A DNA stretch of 64,000 bases. Source: Rhizobium sp. CSW-27. GTDB taxonomy: Bacteria; Pseudomonadota; Alphaproteobacteria; Rhizobiales; Rhizobiaceae. Position 1 is the stretch's first letter; each line of letters opens with the position of its first letter. The position numbers and the translations under genes are program-made. Below are positions 17,143 to 25,365 of this stretch, piece after piece. Below the pieces are notes generated by a model. It was not told the origin of the DNA and ran no database searches. It was given only the letters and a program-made list of their open reading frames with translations. The stretch lies in the NCBI RefSeq assembly GCF_018760785.1, contig NZ_JAHHZO010000014.1:50071-114070 (forward strand), in the 5' to 3' direction.

Positions 17143-18345
17143 ATGGCCTTTCTTGCCGATGCACTTTCCCGCGTAAAGCCGTCCGCCACCATTGCCGTTT
17201 CGCAGAAAGCCCGCGAACTGAAAGCCAAGGGCCGTGACGTGATCGGGCTGGGTGCCGGCGAGCCGGATTTCGACACGCCGGACAATGTGAAACAGGCAGC
17301 CATCGATGCGATCAATCGCGGCGAGACGAAGTACACGCCGGTCTCCGGCATTCCGCAGCTGCGCGAGGCGATTGCCAAGAAGTTCAAGCGCGAGAACGGT
17401 CTCGACTATACGCCGGCCCAGACGATCGTCGGCACCGGCGGCAAGCAGATCCTGTTCAACGCCTTCATGGCGACGCTGAACGCCGGCGATGAAGTGATCA
17501 TTCCGGCCCCTTACTGGGTGTCCTATCCGGAAATGGTATCGCTGTGCGGCGGCACGCCGGTTTTCGTCGCGACCACGCAGGAGAACAACTTCAAGCTCCA
17601 GCCGGCCGACCTCGAAAAGGCAATCACCCCGAAGACGAAGTGGTTCGTGTTCAACTCGCCCTCCAACCCGTCGGGTGCGGCCTACAGCCATGACGAACTG
17701 AAGGCGCTGACCGATGTTCTCGTCAAGTATCCGCATGTCTGGGTGCTGACGGACGACATGTACGAGCACCTGACCTTCGGCGACTTCAAGTTCGCAACGC
17801 CGGTGGAAGTCGAGCCGAAGCTCTATGACCGCACGCTGACGATGAACGGCGTCTCCAAGGCCTATGCGATGACCGGCTGGCGTATCGGTTATGCGGCAGG
17901 TCCCCTGGAGCTGATCAAGGCCATGGACATGATCCAGGGCCAGCAGACCTCCGGCGCCTCTTCGATCGCCCAGTGGGCGGCCGTCGAAGCACTGAACGGC
18001 CCGCAGGATTTCGTGGCGAAGAACAAGAAGATCTTCGAAGGCCGCCGCGATCTCGTCGTTTCCATGCTGAACCAGGCAAAGGGTATTTCGTGCCCGAACC
18101 CGGAAGGCGCCTTCTACGTCTACCCGTCCTGCAAGGGGCTGATCGGCAAGACCGCGCCGTCGGGCAAGGTCATCGAAACCGATGAGGATTTCGTCACCGA
18201 GCTTCTGGAGACGGAAGGTGTGGCCGTGGTGCATGGCTCGGCCTTCGGCCTCGGTCCGAACTTCCGCATCTCCTACGCGACCTCGGAAGACCAGCTGGAA
18301 GAGGCCTGCCGCCGCATCCAGCGCTTCTGCAATAATTGCCAGTAA
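17143..18345 (+). CDS. aatA: Aspartate aminotransferase, class I (aspartate/prephenate type)
   Basis: PLP enzyme moving amino groups between aspartate and 2-oxoglutarate; the rhizobial AatA branch is needed for amino-acid balance and in some species symbiotic nitrogen fixation. 400 residues. Visible: 'GAGEPDFDTPDNVKQAA' (substrate loop), 'TPVSGIPQLREAIA', 'PAPYWVSYPEM', 'NSPSNPSGAAY', 'LTDDMYEHL', and the PLP lysine in 'GVSKAYAMTGWRIGY'. The ATG at 17143 gives the standard N-terminus 'MAFLADALSRVKPSATIAVS'. A terminator follows. Confidence 0.96.
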   Translation: MAFLADALSRVKPSATIAVSQKARELKAKGRDVIGLGAGEPDFDTPDNVKQAAIDAINRGETKYTPVSGIPQLREAIAKKFKRENGLDYTPAQTIVGTGGKQILFNAFMATLNAGDEVIIPAPYWVSYPEMVSLCGGTPVFVATTQENNFKLQPADLEKAITPKTKWFVFNSPSNPSGAAYSHDELKALTDVLVKYPHVWVLTDDMYEHLTFGDFKFATPVEVEPKLYDRTLTMNGVSKAYAMTGWRIGYAAGPLELIKAMDMIQGQQTSGASSIAQWAAVEALNGPQDFVAKNKKIFEGRRDLVVSMLNQAKGISCPNPEGAFYVYPSCKGLIGKTAPSGKVIETDEDFVTELLETEGVAVVHGSAFGLGPNFRISYATSEDQLEEACRRIQRFCNNCQ

Positions 18346-18371
18346 GCAATCGGTCTGTCCTCTGTGTGAAG

Positions 18372-18399
18372 GGGCTCGCCAGCGATGGCGGGCCCTTTT
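18372..18399 (+). terminator. Rho-independent terminator of aatA
   Basis: Nine-pair stem (18372-18380 with 18387-18395, one G-T pair), six-base loop, then TTTT. Confidence 0.8.
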
Positions 18400-18454
18400 G
18401 CCGTCCTGCCTGCCATTGTTGACGGTCTCACGGCGCGGGCGTAGACTTTCATTC

Positions 18455-18715
18455 ATGAAGACCGTGTCCATCGCCGAAGCTCAGGATCGTTTTGACGAAC
18501 TCGCGCAGGATGTCGAGAACGGCGAGACCGTGACCGTGACGCGAGACGGAAAACCGGTGTTCGACATCGTGCCGCACATGAAGAAACCGGGCATAGACTG
18601 GGAGGCCGCAGAAGCCTATCTGCGTTCTAAAGGCATCGTGCGTAACGATGGTTTCGTCTCCGACGATTTTGACGAGCCTCTTCCCGAGGATTTTTTGCTG
18701 AGGCCGCTTCCCTGA
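18455..18715 (+). CDS. Antitoxin, Phd/YefM family
   Basis: 86 residues. The N-terminal half is the Phd DNA-binding fold: 'MKTVSIAEAQDRFDELAQDV' and 'GETVTVTRDGKPVFDIVP'. The acidic C-terminal part ('SDDFDEPLPEDF') would wrap the toxin. Its TGA overlaps the toxin ATG (TGATG). The antitoxin should repress its own promoter and neutralise the PIN toxin. Located just after the aatA terminator, so it has its own promoter. Confidence 0.9.
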   Translation: MKTVSIAEAQDRFDELAQDVENGETVTVTRDGKPVFDIVPHMKKPGIDWEAAEAYLRSKGIVRNDGFVSDDFDEPLPEDFLLRPLP

Positions 18716-19104
18716 TGGTGAAGCTGCTCCTTGACACGCATTTTGTGCTGGCCGGAGCTGATGGGGATATGGCCGTCAAATATCCGAGAGCAGAACGCTA
18801 TATCTCCCGCTTTGCAGATGCCTGTTTCATCAGCGTGGCGAGCTTTTGGGAAATCGCAATCAAGTCACGACTGGGAAAGCTCAGTCCAAAGCTTCCACTA
18901 CGTGAAATCCCCTCCTTCCTAAATGTTGCCGGTTTTCGCACGTTGCGCATCGACATCGAACACGTCCTGACCGCCGCCGAGCCCGAGCCGCCGACGCGCG
19001 ATCCCTTCGACCGGCTTCTGCTTGCGCAGTGCCAGGTGGAGGGCTTGCAGCTCGTCACGATTGACCGGGCATTGGTCGGCCATCCCCTGGCATTGCGGTT
19101 CTGA
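18715..19104 (+). CDS. PIN-domain toxin (VapC-like)
   Basis: 129-residue PIN nuclease paired with the Phd-type antitoxin. The acidic active-site residues are present: Asp 7 in 'LLLDTHF', Glu 46 in 'SFWEIAIK', Asp 96/99 in 'TRDPFDRLL' and Asp 117 in 'TIDRAL'. The 'FWEIAIKSRLGKL' motif is typical of the subgroup paired with Phd/YefM antitoxins. Likely an RNase acting on tRNA or other structured RNA; target unknown. All key residues are intact, so the module looks functional. Confidence 0.92.
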   Translation: MVKLLLDTHFVLAGADGDMAVKYPRAERYISRFADACFISVASFWEIAIKSRLGKLSPKLPLREIPSFLNVAGFRTLRIDIEHVLTAAEPEPPTRDPFDRLLLAQCQVEGLQLVTIDRALVGHPLALRF

Positions 19105-19135
19105 CCCGTCGCGGGACCAGAACCGGAGCTTTTCA

Positions 19136-20359
19136 TTATGCCTTGCTCAGCCGGATGATAGTTGAACCTCCGCCGCCGCGCTGTTCGGTGACGGCGTAGA
19201 CGGCGCCATCCGGCCCGACCTTCACGTCACGGATGCGGGCGTCGAGCGGCACGCGCTCCTCGAACTTCACGCGGTCGCCCTCCATGTGCAGCACGACGAT
19301 GCCCTGGCTGACGAGGCCGCCGACGAGGAAGGCGCCTTTCCATTCCGGAATGGCGTTGCCGTCGTAATAGGCCATGCCGGAGGGCGCGATCACCGGATCC
19401 CAGTAATAGACCGGCTGTTCGGTGTTTGCCATGCGGGTAATGCCCTGGCCGACCGGGGCGCCGCTGTATTCGACGCCGTAGGTCACCTCCGGCCAGCCAT
19501 AGTTCTTGCCGGCCTCGGGGCGATTCAACTCGTCGCCGCCGCGCGGGCCGTGTTCCACTGTCCACAGCCGCCCCTCGCCATCGATGGTCGCGGATTGCAG
19601 ATTGCGGTGGCCAAGCGACCATATCTCCGGCTGCGCATTGTTCTGGCCAATGAAGGGATTGCCCTTGAAGGGTTCGCCCTGCTGGGTGATGCGGAAGATC
19701 TTGCCGAGCCCGCTGTCAAGATCCTGTGCCTGCACGCGCGGTTCGCGGTCGGATCGCTCGCCGACGGTCACATAAAGCGCGCCATCCGGCCCGAAGGCGA
19801 GGCGCGAGCCGAAATGCTTGTTGCCGTCATAACTCGGCATCTGTCGGAAGATTACCTGGACGTTTTCCAGCCGGCCGCCGCCGCGATCATCCGGCACCAG
19901 GCGGGCGGATGCGACGGAGGTGCCGTTTCCGTCCCCGCGTTGTTCGGAGAAGGAAAAGAAGATGCGTCCCGATTGCGGATAATCCGGTGCCAGCGCCACG
20001 TCCAGCAGGCCGCCCTGGCCGATTGCCAGCACGTTCGGCACGCCGGCAAGGGCAGGGCCTGGTTTGCCGTCGCGGGACAGGATGTGCATGGCGCCCTGCT
20101 TGGCCGTTACCAGCATGCGGCCGTCCGGCAGAAATTCCATCGCCCAGAGATGCGGCAGGCGCTCGGCCACGGTTTCCGTCCGGATCTTCGGCATCTGCGG
20201 CGGTTGCGGTGCGCGGGTCTGGCCGGCAAAGGCCGGCTGCTGGTCGGGGGCATTCGGCGGCTTGCGTTCGACTGGCGGTCCGGCCTGCTGGGCAAGGGCC
20301 GGCACGGCAAGGGTCGCGGCAAGCAGCGAACTGGCAAGGGCAAGGGGCAGGCGCGTCAT
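19136..20359 (-). CDS. Secreted PQQ-dependent aldose sugar dehydrogenase family protein
   Basis: 407 residues from the ATG at 20359 (GGGAG seven bases upstream). N-terminal signal peptide ending near 'PALAQQAG', a Pro-rich linker, then a six-bladed beta-propeller of the YliI/soluble glucose/sorbosone dehydrogenase family: 'HLWAMEFLPDGRMLVT', 'GGLLDVALAPDYPQSG', 'NKHFGSRLAFGPDGALYVTVGER', 'WTVEHGPRGGDELN' and 'SGMAYYDG'. It probably oxidises sugars in the periplasm using PQQ. No PQQ synthesis genes are nearby, so the cofactor must come from elsewhere. Confidence 0.9.
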   Translation of the reverse strand: MTRLPLALASSLLAATLAVPALAQQAGPPVERKPPNAPDQQPAFAGQTRAPQPPQMPKIRTETVAERLPHLWAMEFLPDGRMLVTAKQGAMHILSRDGKPGPALAGVPNVLAIGQGGLLDVALAPDYPQSGRIFFSFSEQRGDGNGTSVASARLVPDDRGGGRLENVQVIFRQMPSYDGNKHFGSRLAFGPDGALYVTVGERSDREPRVQAQDLDSGLGKIFRITQQGEPFKGNPFIGQNNAQPEIWSLGHRNLQSATIDGEGRLWTVEHGPRGGDELNRPEAGKNYGWPEVTYGVEYSGAPVGQGITRMANTEQPVYYWDPVIAPSGMAYYDGNAIPEWKGAFLVGGLVSQGIVVLHMEGDRVKFEERVPLDARIRDVKVGPDGAVYAVTEQRGGGGSTIIRLSKA

Positions 20360-20537
20360 GATCTTCTCCCGGTCATTGGCGAACTCGTCCCGGAGTTCGG
20401 TTGGCATGGCGCGCGACCGCCAAGGACGGAGCACGCAGGCATGTGTTCATGGATGTAGGGCCGCGCTGTCCCACCTGCCGCATGGACAGCGTTCAAGTTT
20501 GCTTTATCGGGCGGTGATCGCGCCGCTGCCCGCCGCA

Positions 20538-21647
20538 TTAGAGCCCGATGACGGTCAGCATCAGGAAGGTGGCAAACAGCACGAAATGCGTCATGCCCTC
20601 GATGGCATTGGTTTCGCCGTCATTGAGGTTGATGGCGGCGGCGATCAGGGTGATCGTCACCATCACCGTCTGCACCGGTGTCATCGCCATGATGAAGGGC
20701 TGGCCGGTATAGAGCGCGATCGCCTCCATCACCGGCACCGTCAGGATGACGGTCGAGAGCGAGGCGCCCATGGCGATGTTGACGACCGACTGCATGCGGT
20801 TGCGCAGTGCTGCCCGCAGCGCCGTCAGGATCTCCGGCGCTGCCGAGATCGCCGCGACGATCACCGCCATCAGTGCCGGCGGAGCGCCGCTGCCCTCAAG
20901 TCCGGTATTGATGAAGCCCGACATGAATTCGGCCAGCAGACCGATCAGCACCACGCCGGCCAGGATGATGGCGATGGAGGCGGTGGCGGAGCCCTCCTGC
21001 GGTGTGCTGCCGGCCGGTGCCGTCTGTGCCTCCGCAGGGGCCCGCACTTTCTGCCGTGGATAGCTGTAGGAAAAGAAGTAGCTGTGCGGTCCCACCTGCA
21101 TGCGCAGGAACAGGCCGTAAAGGGCGATCATCGCGGCAATGGTGAAGGCGGAATAATAATGCCAGCGATCCTTCGGCACGAACTCCGGCACCACCATGGA
21201 AATGCCCATGGCAGTGAGGATCATCACGCCATAGGTCTTGCCGGAATTGTCGTTGTAGGGCTGCTCGCCGTGGCGCAAACCGCCGAGCAGGGCGGCAAGG
21301 CCGAGGATGCCGTTGATGTCCAGCATCACCGCCGCATAGATCGTGTCGCGCACCAGCGTCGGAGAACTGCTGCTGTTCATCAGGATGGCGAGGATCAGCA
21401 CCTCGACTGCTACGGCCGACAGCGTCAGGATCATGGTGCCGTAGGGATCGCCCACCTTGTGCGCCAGCACTTCCGCATGATGGGCCACGCGCGTCGAGGT
21501 GAGCACGATGACGAGGATCAGCAGGATGGCGGCGCCGAGCGCCGCAAGCTTGCCGGCGTCCAGGATCGCGTGCTCCGTGAAGGCCGCAAGCCCTGCCACA
21601 AGCAGCGCGATCAGAAGAAACTTTTCTCGGCGGACGAGTGATGGCAT
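20538..21647 (-). CDS. chaA: Calcium/proton (sodium/proton) antiporter, ChaA type
   Basis: 369 residues, about eleven membrane helices, cation/Ca2+ exchanger superfamily. The two alpha repeats are visible: 'GTMILTLSAVAVEVLILAILM' and 'MAVIVAAISAAPEILTALRAAL...SVVNIAMGAS', each with the Glu essential for transport. The pattern matches rhizobial y4hA/ChaA. It is expected to extrude Ca2+, Na+ or K+ at alkaline pH. Starts at the ATG at 21647; the ribosome site is unclear. Confidence 0.9.
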   Translation of the reverse strand: MPSLVRREKFLLIALLVAGLAAFTEHAILDAGKLAALGAAILLILVIVLTSTRVAHHAEVLAHKVGDPYGTMILTLSAVAVEVLILAILMNSSSSPTLVRDTIYAAVMLDINGILGLAALLGGLRHGEQPYNDNSGKTYGVMILTAMGISMVVPEFVPKDRWHYYSAFTIAAMIALYGLFLRMQVGPHSYFFSYSYPRQKVRAPAEAQTAPAGSTPQEGSATASIAIILAGVVLIGLLAEFMSGFINTGLEGSGAPPALMAVIVAAISAAPEILTALRAALRNRMQSVVNIAMGASLSTVILTVPVMEAIALYTGQPFIMAMTPVQTVMVTITLIAAAINLNDGETNAIEGMTHFVLFATFLMLTVIGL

Positions 21648-21855
21648 GCTTGGAAGATGCTCCTGCTGTGTGGGAGCAATCTATGGCGATGCCCGAAGCG
21701 ATCAAGCCGGCATTCGGCCTGTTCCTGCGTTGTGCCGCTGCCGCCGACCGTCTTCGTTGCCTCTGCCGATAGCCCTGCCGACGGAACCGAACTCCGTGGT
21801 TTGGAATTCCGTCAGCGGGCCGGGTCGTACACCAAAAGACAGACAGGAGGAAATC

Positions 21856-22125
21856 ATGACCAAGGTGATCTACAAGGTGGTGCAGCATGATGGCGGCTGG
21901 GCCTACAGGCTGGGCGATGTCTATTCCGAAACCTTTCCGAGCCATGGCGACGCGCTGGCGGCGGCACGCATTGCCGCTGCAGAGCAGCAGGTGGGTGGCG
22001 ACCCGGAAGAAATCAGCTGGCAGGATGCCGACGGCAACTGGCACATCGAATACAGCGATGGCGGCGACCGTCCCGAGGCAGAAGTGGACGATGCGGATTA
22101 TGCCGCCCGTGCCGCAGGACGCTGA
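21856..22125 (+). CDS. DUF2188 domain-containing protein
   Basis: 89 residues with the DUF2188 pattern: 'YKVVQHDGGWAYRLGDVYSETFPSHGDALAAARIAAAEQ' split across one domain, then an acidic tail. The fold is small alpha/beta and the family often occurs as single or tandem copies with no known function. AGGAGG lies five bases before the ATG, a very strong ribosome site. It is divergent from chaA. Confidence 0.85.
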   Translation: MTKVIYKVVQHDGGWAYRLGDVYSETFPSHGDALAAARIAAAEQQVGGDPEEISWQDADGNWHIEYSDGGDRPEAEVDDADYAARAAGR

Positions 22126-22185
22126 GGAACGGCAACGCCACGAGATGATGCGCGCGTCGGTTCGTTGCGGTTCCGTGCCGTTGCC

Positions 22186-23142
22186 TCACGGCGAGGGGGC
22201 GGCCTCGTCGATGGCGACGGCCGGCTGCTCGACCGCCGGGGAGGAGGCCGGCTTCGGCGCCTTTCCGAGGATCTGGCGGGCGCCCTTGCGTGAGAAGGGT
22301 TGAATCAACTGGCCGAGGAAATGCGGCGAGACGCGCCCGGTAATGCCGATATCGGTCGAAGGGTCGCGGGGCGGATTGAAATAGGTACCGAAGATCTGGT
22401 CCCACAGGACGAGGTTCTCGCCATAATTGGTATTGCCCTCGGCGATAATCTTGGAATGGTGCCAGCGATGCAGGCGCGGCGTGCTGAAGATGTAATCCAG
22501 AACGCCCGTCTTCACCGCGATGTTGCAGTGGGTGAGCAGGCCGACAAAGGCCGTGACCGCGCCGATCCACAGGAAGACGGAAAGCGGTGCGCCCAGCAGA
22601 TAGAGCGGGATCTGGCTGAGCGCGATCTTGAAGCCGGAATCGATGAAATGGAAGCGGCCGGCATTGACCACCCACAGCCGGCTGACGCTGTGATGCAGCG
22701 CATGGAAGCGCCAGAGGAACAGGTTTTCGTGCGCAATGCGGTGGGCGGCATAGAGACCGAATTCCGCGATCACCAGCCCGAGCACCACCTGCAGGGCGAG
22801 CGGCGCATGGTCGGGCCACAGACCGACATGCGGCGCGGTGAGCGGCTGCAGCACGCTGGCAATGCCCATCGGCAGCGAAGCGCCGATTGCAGCGAAGAGC
22901 TGTACCGCGCCCTTGCTCAGCAGGGTATGCGCCACGTTGTTGAAGGTCTCGCCATCCGGCTGCAGCCAGTCGTTCTCGTAGGGCATCAGGCGCTCGGCCA
23001 GCGCAATCAGCGCCACCACGCAGAGATAGACCACGTTGAACCAGAGCAGCGGGGTGGAGGACTGAAAGGCAAAATGGGTGCCGACAAGACCGCCGACCAG
23101 AAAGGCCGGCCACAGGGCACGGGCAGCGAAAGCATGAATCAC
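22186..23142 (-). CDS. Sterol desaturase / fatty acid hydroxylase family membrane protein
   Basis: 318 residues from a GTG at 23142, which has GAGG six bases upstream; further upstream in-frame sequence would run into the LysR gene. Several membrane helices plus the histidine clusters of the di-iron hydroxylase superfamily: 'HRIAHEN', 'HALHHS' and 'HRWHHSK'. Likely hydroxylates or desaturates a lipid; bacterial members act on fatty acids, hopanoids, ornithine lipids or carotenoids. Substrate unknown. The C-terminal tail after 'GARQILGK' is Ala/Pro-rich and probably disordered. Confidence 0.85.
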   Translation of the reverse strand: MIHAFAARALWPAFLVGGLVGTHFAFQSSTPLLWFNVVYLCVVALIALAERLMPYENDWLQPDGETFNNVAHTLLSKGAVQLFAAIGASLPMGIASVLQPLTAPHVGLWPDHAPLALQVVLGLVIAEFGLYAAHRIAHENLFLWRFHALHHSVSRLWVVNAGRFHFIDSGFKIALSQIPLYLLGAPLSVFLWIGAVTAFVGLLTHCNIAVKTGVLDYIFSTPRLHRWHHSKIIAEGNTNYGENLVLWDQIFGTYFNPPRDPSTDIGITGRVSPHFLGQLIQPFSRKGARQILGKAPKPASSPAVEQPAVAIDEAAPSP

Positions 23143-23203
23143 GAGACGCCTCGATCCGGCTGTTGCCAATGCTGACTGTATAGCCACGTCAGACGACCGC
23201 CGT

Positions 23204-24124
23204 CTACCGGCCTCCGGTGCCGCCGCCGATGTAATCCTGCAATCCTTCGACGAGTGCATCGAATGTGGCGCGGCAGCGCGGCGATGACTTGAGGTCCTCA
23301 TGCATGGCGACCCAGGTGGGCAGCGGGTAGCGCAGGTCCGGCAGCACCCGTTGCAGGCGGGGTTGCCGTTCGGCGAGGCGTGTCTGGCAGAAGCCGATCC
23401 CGGCGCCGGCGCGGATGGCGGCAAGCTGGGCGAGGTTGTTGTCGGTGCGATAATGCCAGCCGATCTGCTCCACGGTGGAAAAGCCCGGATTGAGGCGCCG
23501 CATCTCGGCGGTTGCCATGCGCACGAAGGCCGTCTGCCGGTCGAAGCCGATCATGCGATGACGGGCAAGATCGGCGAATGTTTCAGGCGTTCCCGCCCGC
23601 GTCAGGTAATCCGGATGCGCATGGAGGCCAAGCTCGATCTCGCCGACGGCGCGGATCACCAGCGCATCCTGCACGGGCCGCGTCATGCGCACCGCGACAT
23701 CCGCTTCCCGATGCAGCAGATCCTCCACCAGATCGGAAAGCGACAGTTCCACCACCAGGCCCGGATGCGCCGCCTGCAACTGCGCCAGGATCGGCGGCAG
23801 CACCTCGATGCCGATGACATCGCTGGCCGTGATCCGGACGATCCCTTCCACACGCTCCAGGCCGCCGGAGACCTGCCGCAGAAGGGCGGCGGCGGTGGTG
23901 GCAAGGCTTTCCGCATAGGGGCGGATCTCGACGGCCGCATCCGTCGGCATCAGTCCCTGCGGCGAGCGGGTGAAGAGGGTGCGGCGAAGCAGCCGTTCCA
24001 GTTCGTCCACATGGCGGCCGACCGTCGGCTGGGTGAGGCCGAGATCCCGCGCCGCAGCCGACAGCGAACCGGTGCGGCAGACGGCGAGAAAGGTGCGGTA
24101 GAGGCTCCAGTCGGGGTCATTCAT
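23204..24124 (-). CDS. LysR-family transcriptional regulator
   Basis: 306 residues; N-terminal winged helix ('TGSLSAAARDLGLTQPTVGRHV') and a periplasmic-binding-like effector domain. Divergent from the NAD(P)-dependent epimerase gene 103 bases away, which it probably controls. The start ATG at 24124 lies inside an inverted repeat TCATTCA-TTTT-TGAATGA (24117-24134), which could be an operator or an RNA hairpin over the start codon. An ATG seven codons earlier is possible. Its 3' end is 61 bases before the hydroxylase start. Confidence 0.9.
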   Translation of the reverse strand: MNDPDWSLYRTFLAVCRTGSLSAAARDLGLTQPTVGRHVDELERLLRRTLFTRSPQGLMPTDAAVEIRPYAESLATTAAALLRQVSGGLERVEGIVRITASDVIGIEVLPPILAQLQAAHPGLVVELSLSDLVEDLLHREADVAVRMTRPVQDALVIRAVGEIELGLHAHPDYLTRAGTPETFADLARHRMIGFDRQTAFVRMATAEMRRLNPGFSTVEQIGWHYRTDNNLAQLAAIRAGAGIGFCQTRLAERQPRLQRVLPDLRYPLPTWVAMHEDLKSSPRCRATFDALVEGLQDYIGGGTGGR

Positions 24125-24226
24125 TTTTGAATGATTGCTCCACATGTTTCGGCAATTTTGTATAGCTCCGTTTGCGCGGATACTCCAGCCAGCGAAACAC
24201 AAGGCACAATAGAAGGAGTTGCCGTC

Positions 24227-25273
24227 ATGCAGAGCGAGACTTCATTCCCACAGATCGAGCGGCCGCTGGCCCTCGTCCTGGGCGCCACCGGCGGCATCGG
24301 CGGCTCGGTTGCCCGCCGCCTCTTGCAGGCCGGCTGGCGTATCCGCGCCCTCAATCGCAACGCCGCAGAGGCGGCCGGCAAGGCGCCGTCCTTCGACTGG
24401 GTGCAGGGCGACGCGATGGACGCGCAGGCCGTTCGCACTGCGGCGCAAGGCGCGCGCCTCATCGTCCATGCGGTCAACCCGCCGGGCTATCGCGACTGGG
24501 ACAGGCTGGTGATGCCGATGCTCGACAACACGATTGCGGCTGCTCGCGACAATGGCGCGCGTATTCTGCTGCCCGGCACCGTCTACAATTACGGACCGGA
24601 CAGCTTTCCGCTGATTGCGGAAACGGGGCCGCAAAATCCCCGCACGCGCAAGGGCGCCATCCGCGTGCAGATGGAGCAGCGGCTGCAGGCCGCCGCCGCC
24701 GAAGGCGTTCCCGTCCTCATCGTGCGGGCCGGCGATTTCTTCGGGCCGGGAGCCGCCAACAACTGGTTTGCGCAGGGTCTTGTGACGCCCGGCAGACCGC
24801 TCCGGTCGGTCAGCTTCATTGCCCGGCCCAGGATCGGCCATCAGTGGGCCTATCTGCCCGATGTCGCCGAAACCATGGTGCGTCTGATCGAGATGTCGGA
24901 CCGCCTCGGCACCTTCGAAACCTTTCACATGGACGGGGTGTGGGACCATGACGGTCTGCAGATGATCGAAGCGATCGAGCGCATTGCCGGCCGTCCGCTC
25001 TCGCGTCGGCGCTTTCCCTGGTGGGCGGTGATGCTCGCCAGCCCGGTCGTACCCTTGTTCCGGGAACTGCGGGAAATGCGCTATCTCTGGCAATGCCCGG
25101 TGCGCCTCTCCAATGGCAAGCTGCGTGCCATGCTCGGCGCCGAACCGCGCACGCCGCTGGAGGATGCTGTCCGCACCACGCTGCTTGCGCTCGGCTGCCT
25201 GCCCGACACCGCAGGCGGGACGCAGCAGGTAGGGCAGGCAGCGGCGGTCAAGGCCGGGCCACATCCGGCCTGA
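24227..25273 (+). CDS. NAD(P)-dependent epimerase/dehydratase family protein (atypical SDR)
   Basis: 348 residues. The Rossmann loop 'LVLGATGGIGGSVARRLL' is at about residues 15-32; 'GTVYNYGPD' takes the place of the usual YxxxK region, and 'RAGDFFGPGAANNW' is typical of extended/atypical SDRs. The C-terminal half contains 'FHMDGVWDHDG' and 'RRRFPWWAV'. Substrate unknown; perhaps a sugar nucleotide or NAD(P)H-dependent reductase. GAAGGAG precedes the ATG. Divergent from and probably regulated by the LysR protein. Confidence 0.88.
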   Translation: MQSETSFPQIERPLALVLGATGGIGGSVARRLLQAGWRIRALNRNAAEAAGKAPSFDWVQGDAMDAQAVRTAAQGARLIVHAVNPPGYRDWDRLVMPMLDNTIAAARDNGARILLPGTVYNYGPDSFPLIAETGPQNPRTRKGAIRVQMEQRLQAAAAEGVPVLIVRAGDFFGPGAANNWFAQGLVTPGRPLRSVSFIARPRIGHQWAYLPDVAETMVRLIEMSDRLGTFETFHMDGVWDHDGLQMIEAIERIAGRPLSRRRFPWWAVMLASPVVPLFRELREMRYLWQCPVRLSNGKLRAMLGAEPRTPLEDAVRTTLLALGCLPDTAGGTQQVGQAAAVKAGPHPA

Positions 25274-25319
25274 CTTCGACCGTTGCGCCGGGGTCGGCTG
25301 GCCGAACTCCCGAAATGCA

Positions 25320-25344
25320 AGAGGCCCGCAGGTGGCGGGCCTCT
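25320..25344. terminator. Hairpin between convergent genes
   Basis: Perfect ten-base stem AGAGGCCCGC / GCGGGCCTCT with a five-base loop between the ends of the epimerase (plus) and OYE (minus) genes. T-richness is modest on both sides, so it may act bidirectionally. Confidence 0.6.
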
Positions 25345-25365
25345 GTCGGAGGAATGTGACGGCGG

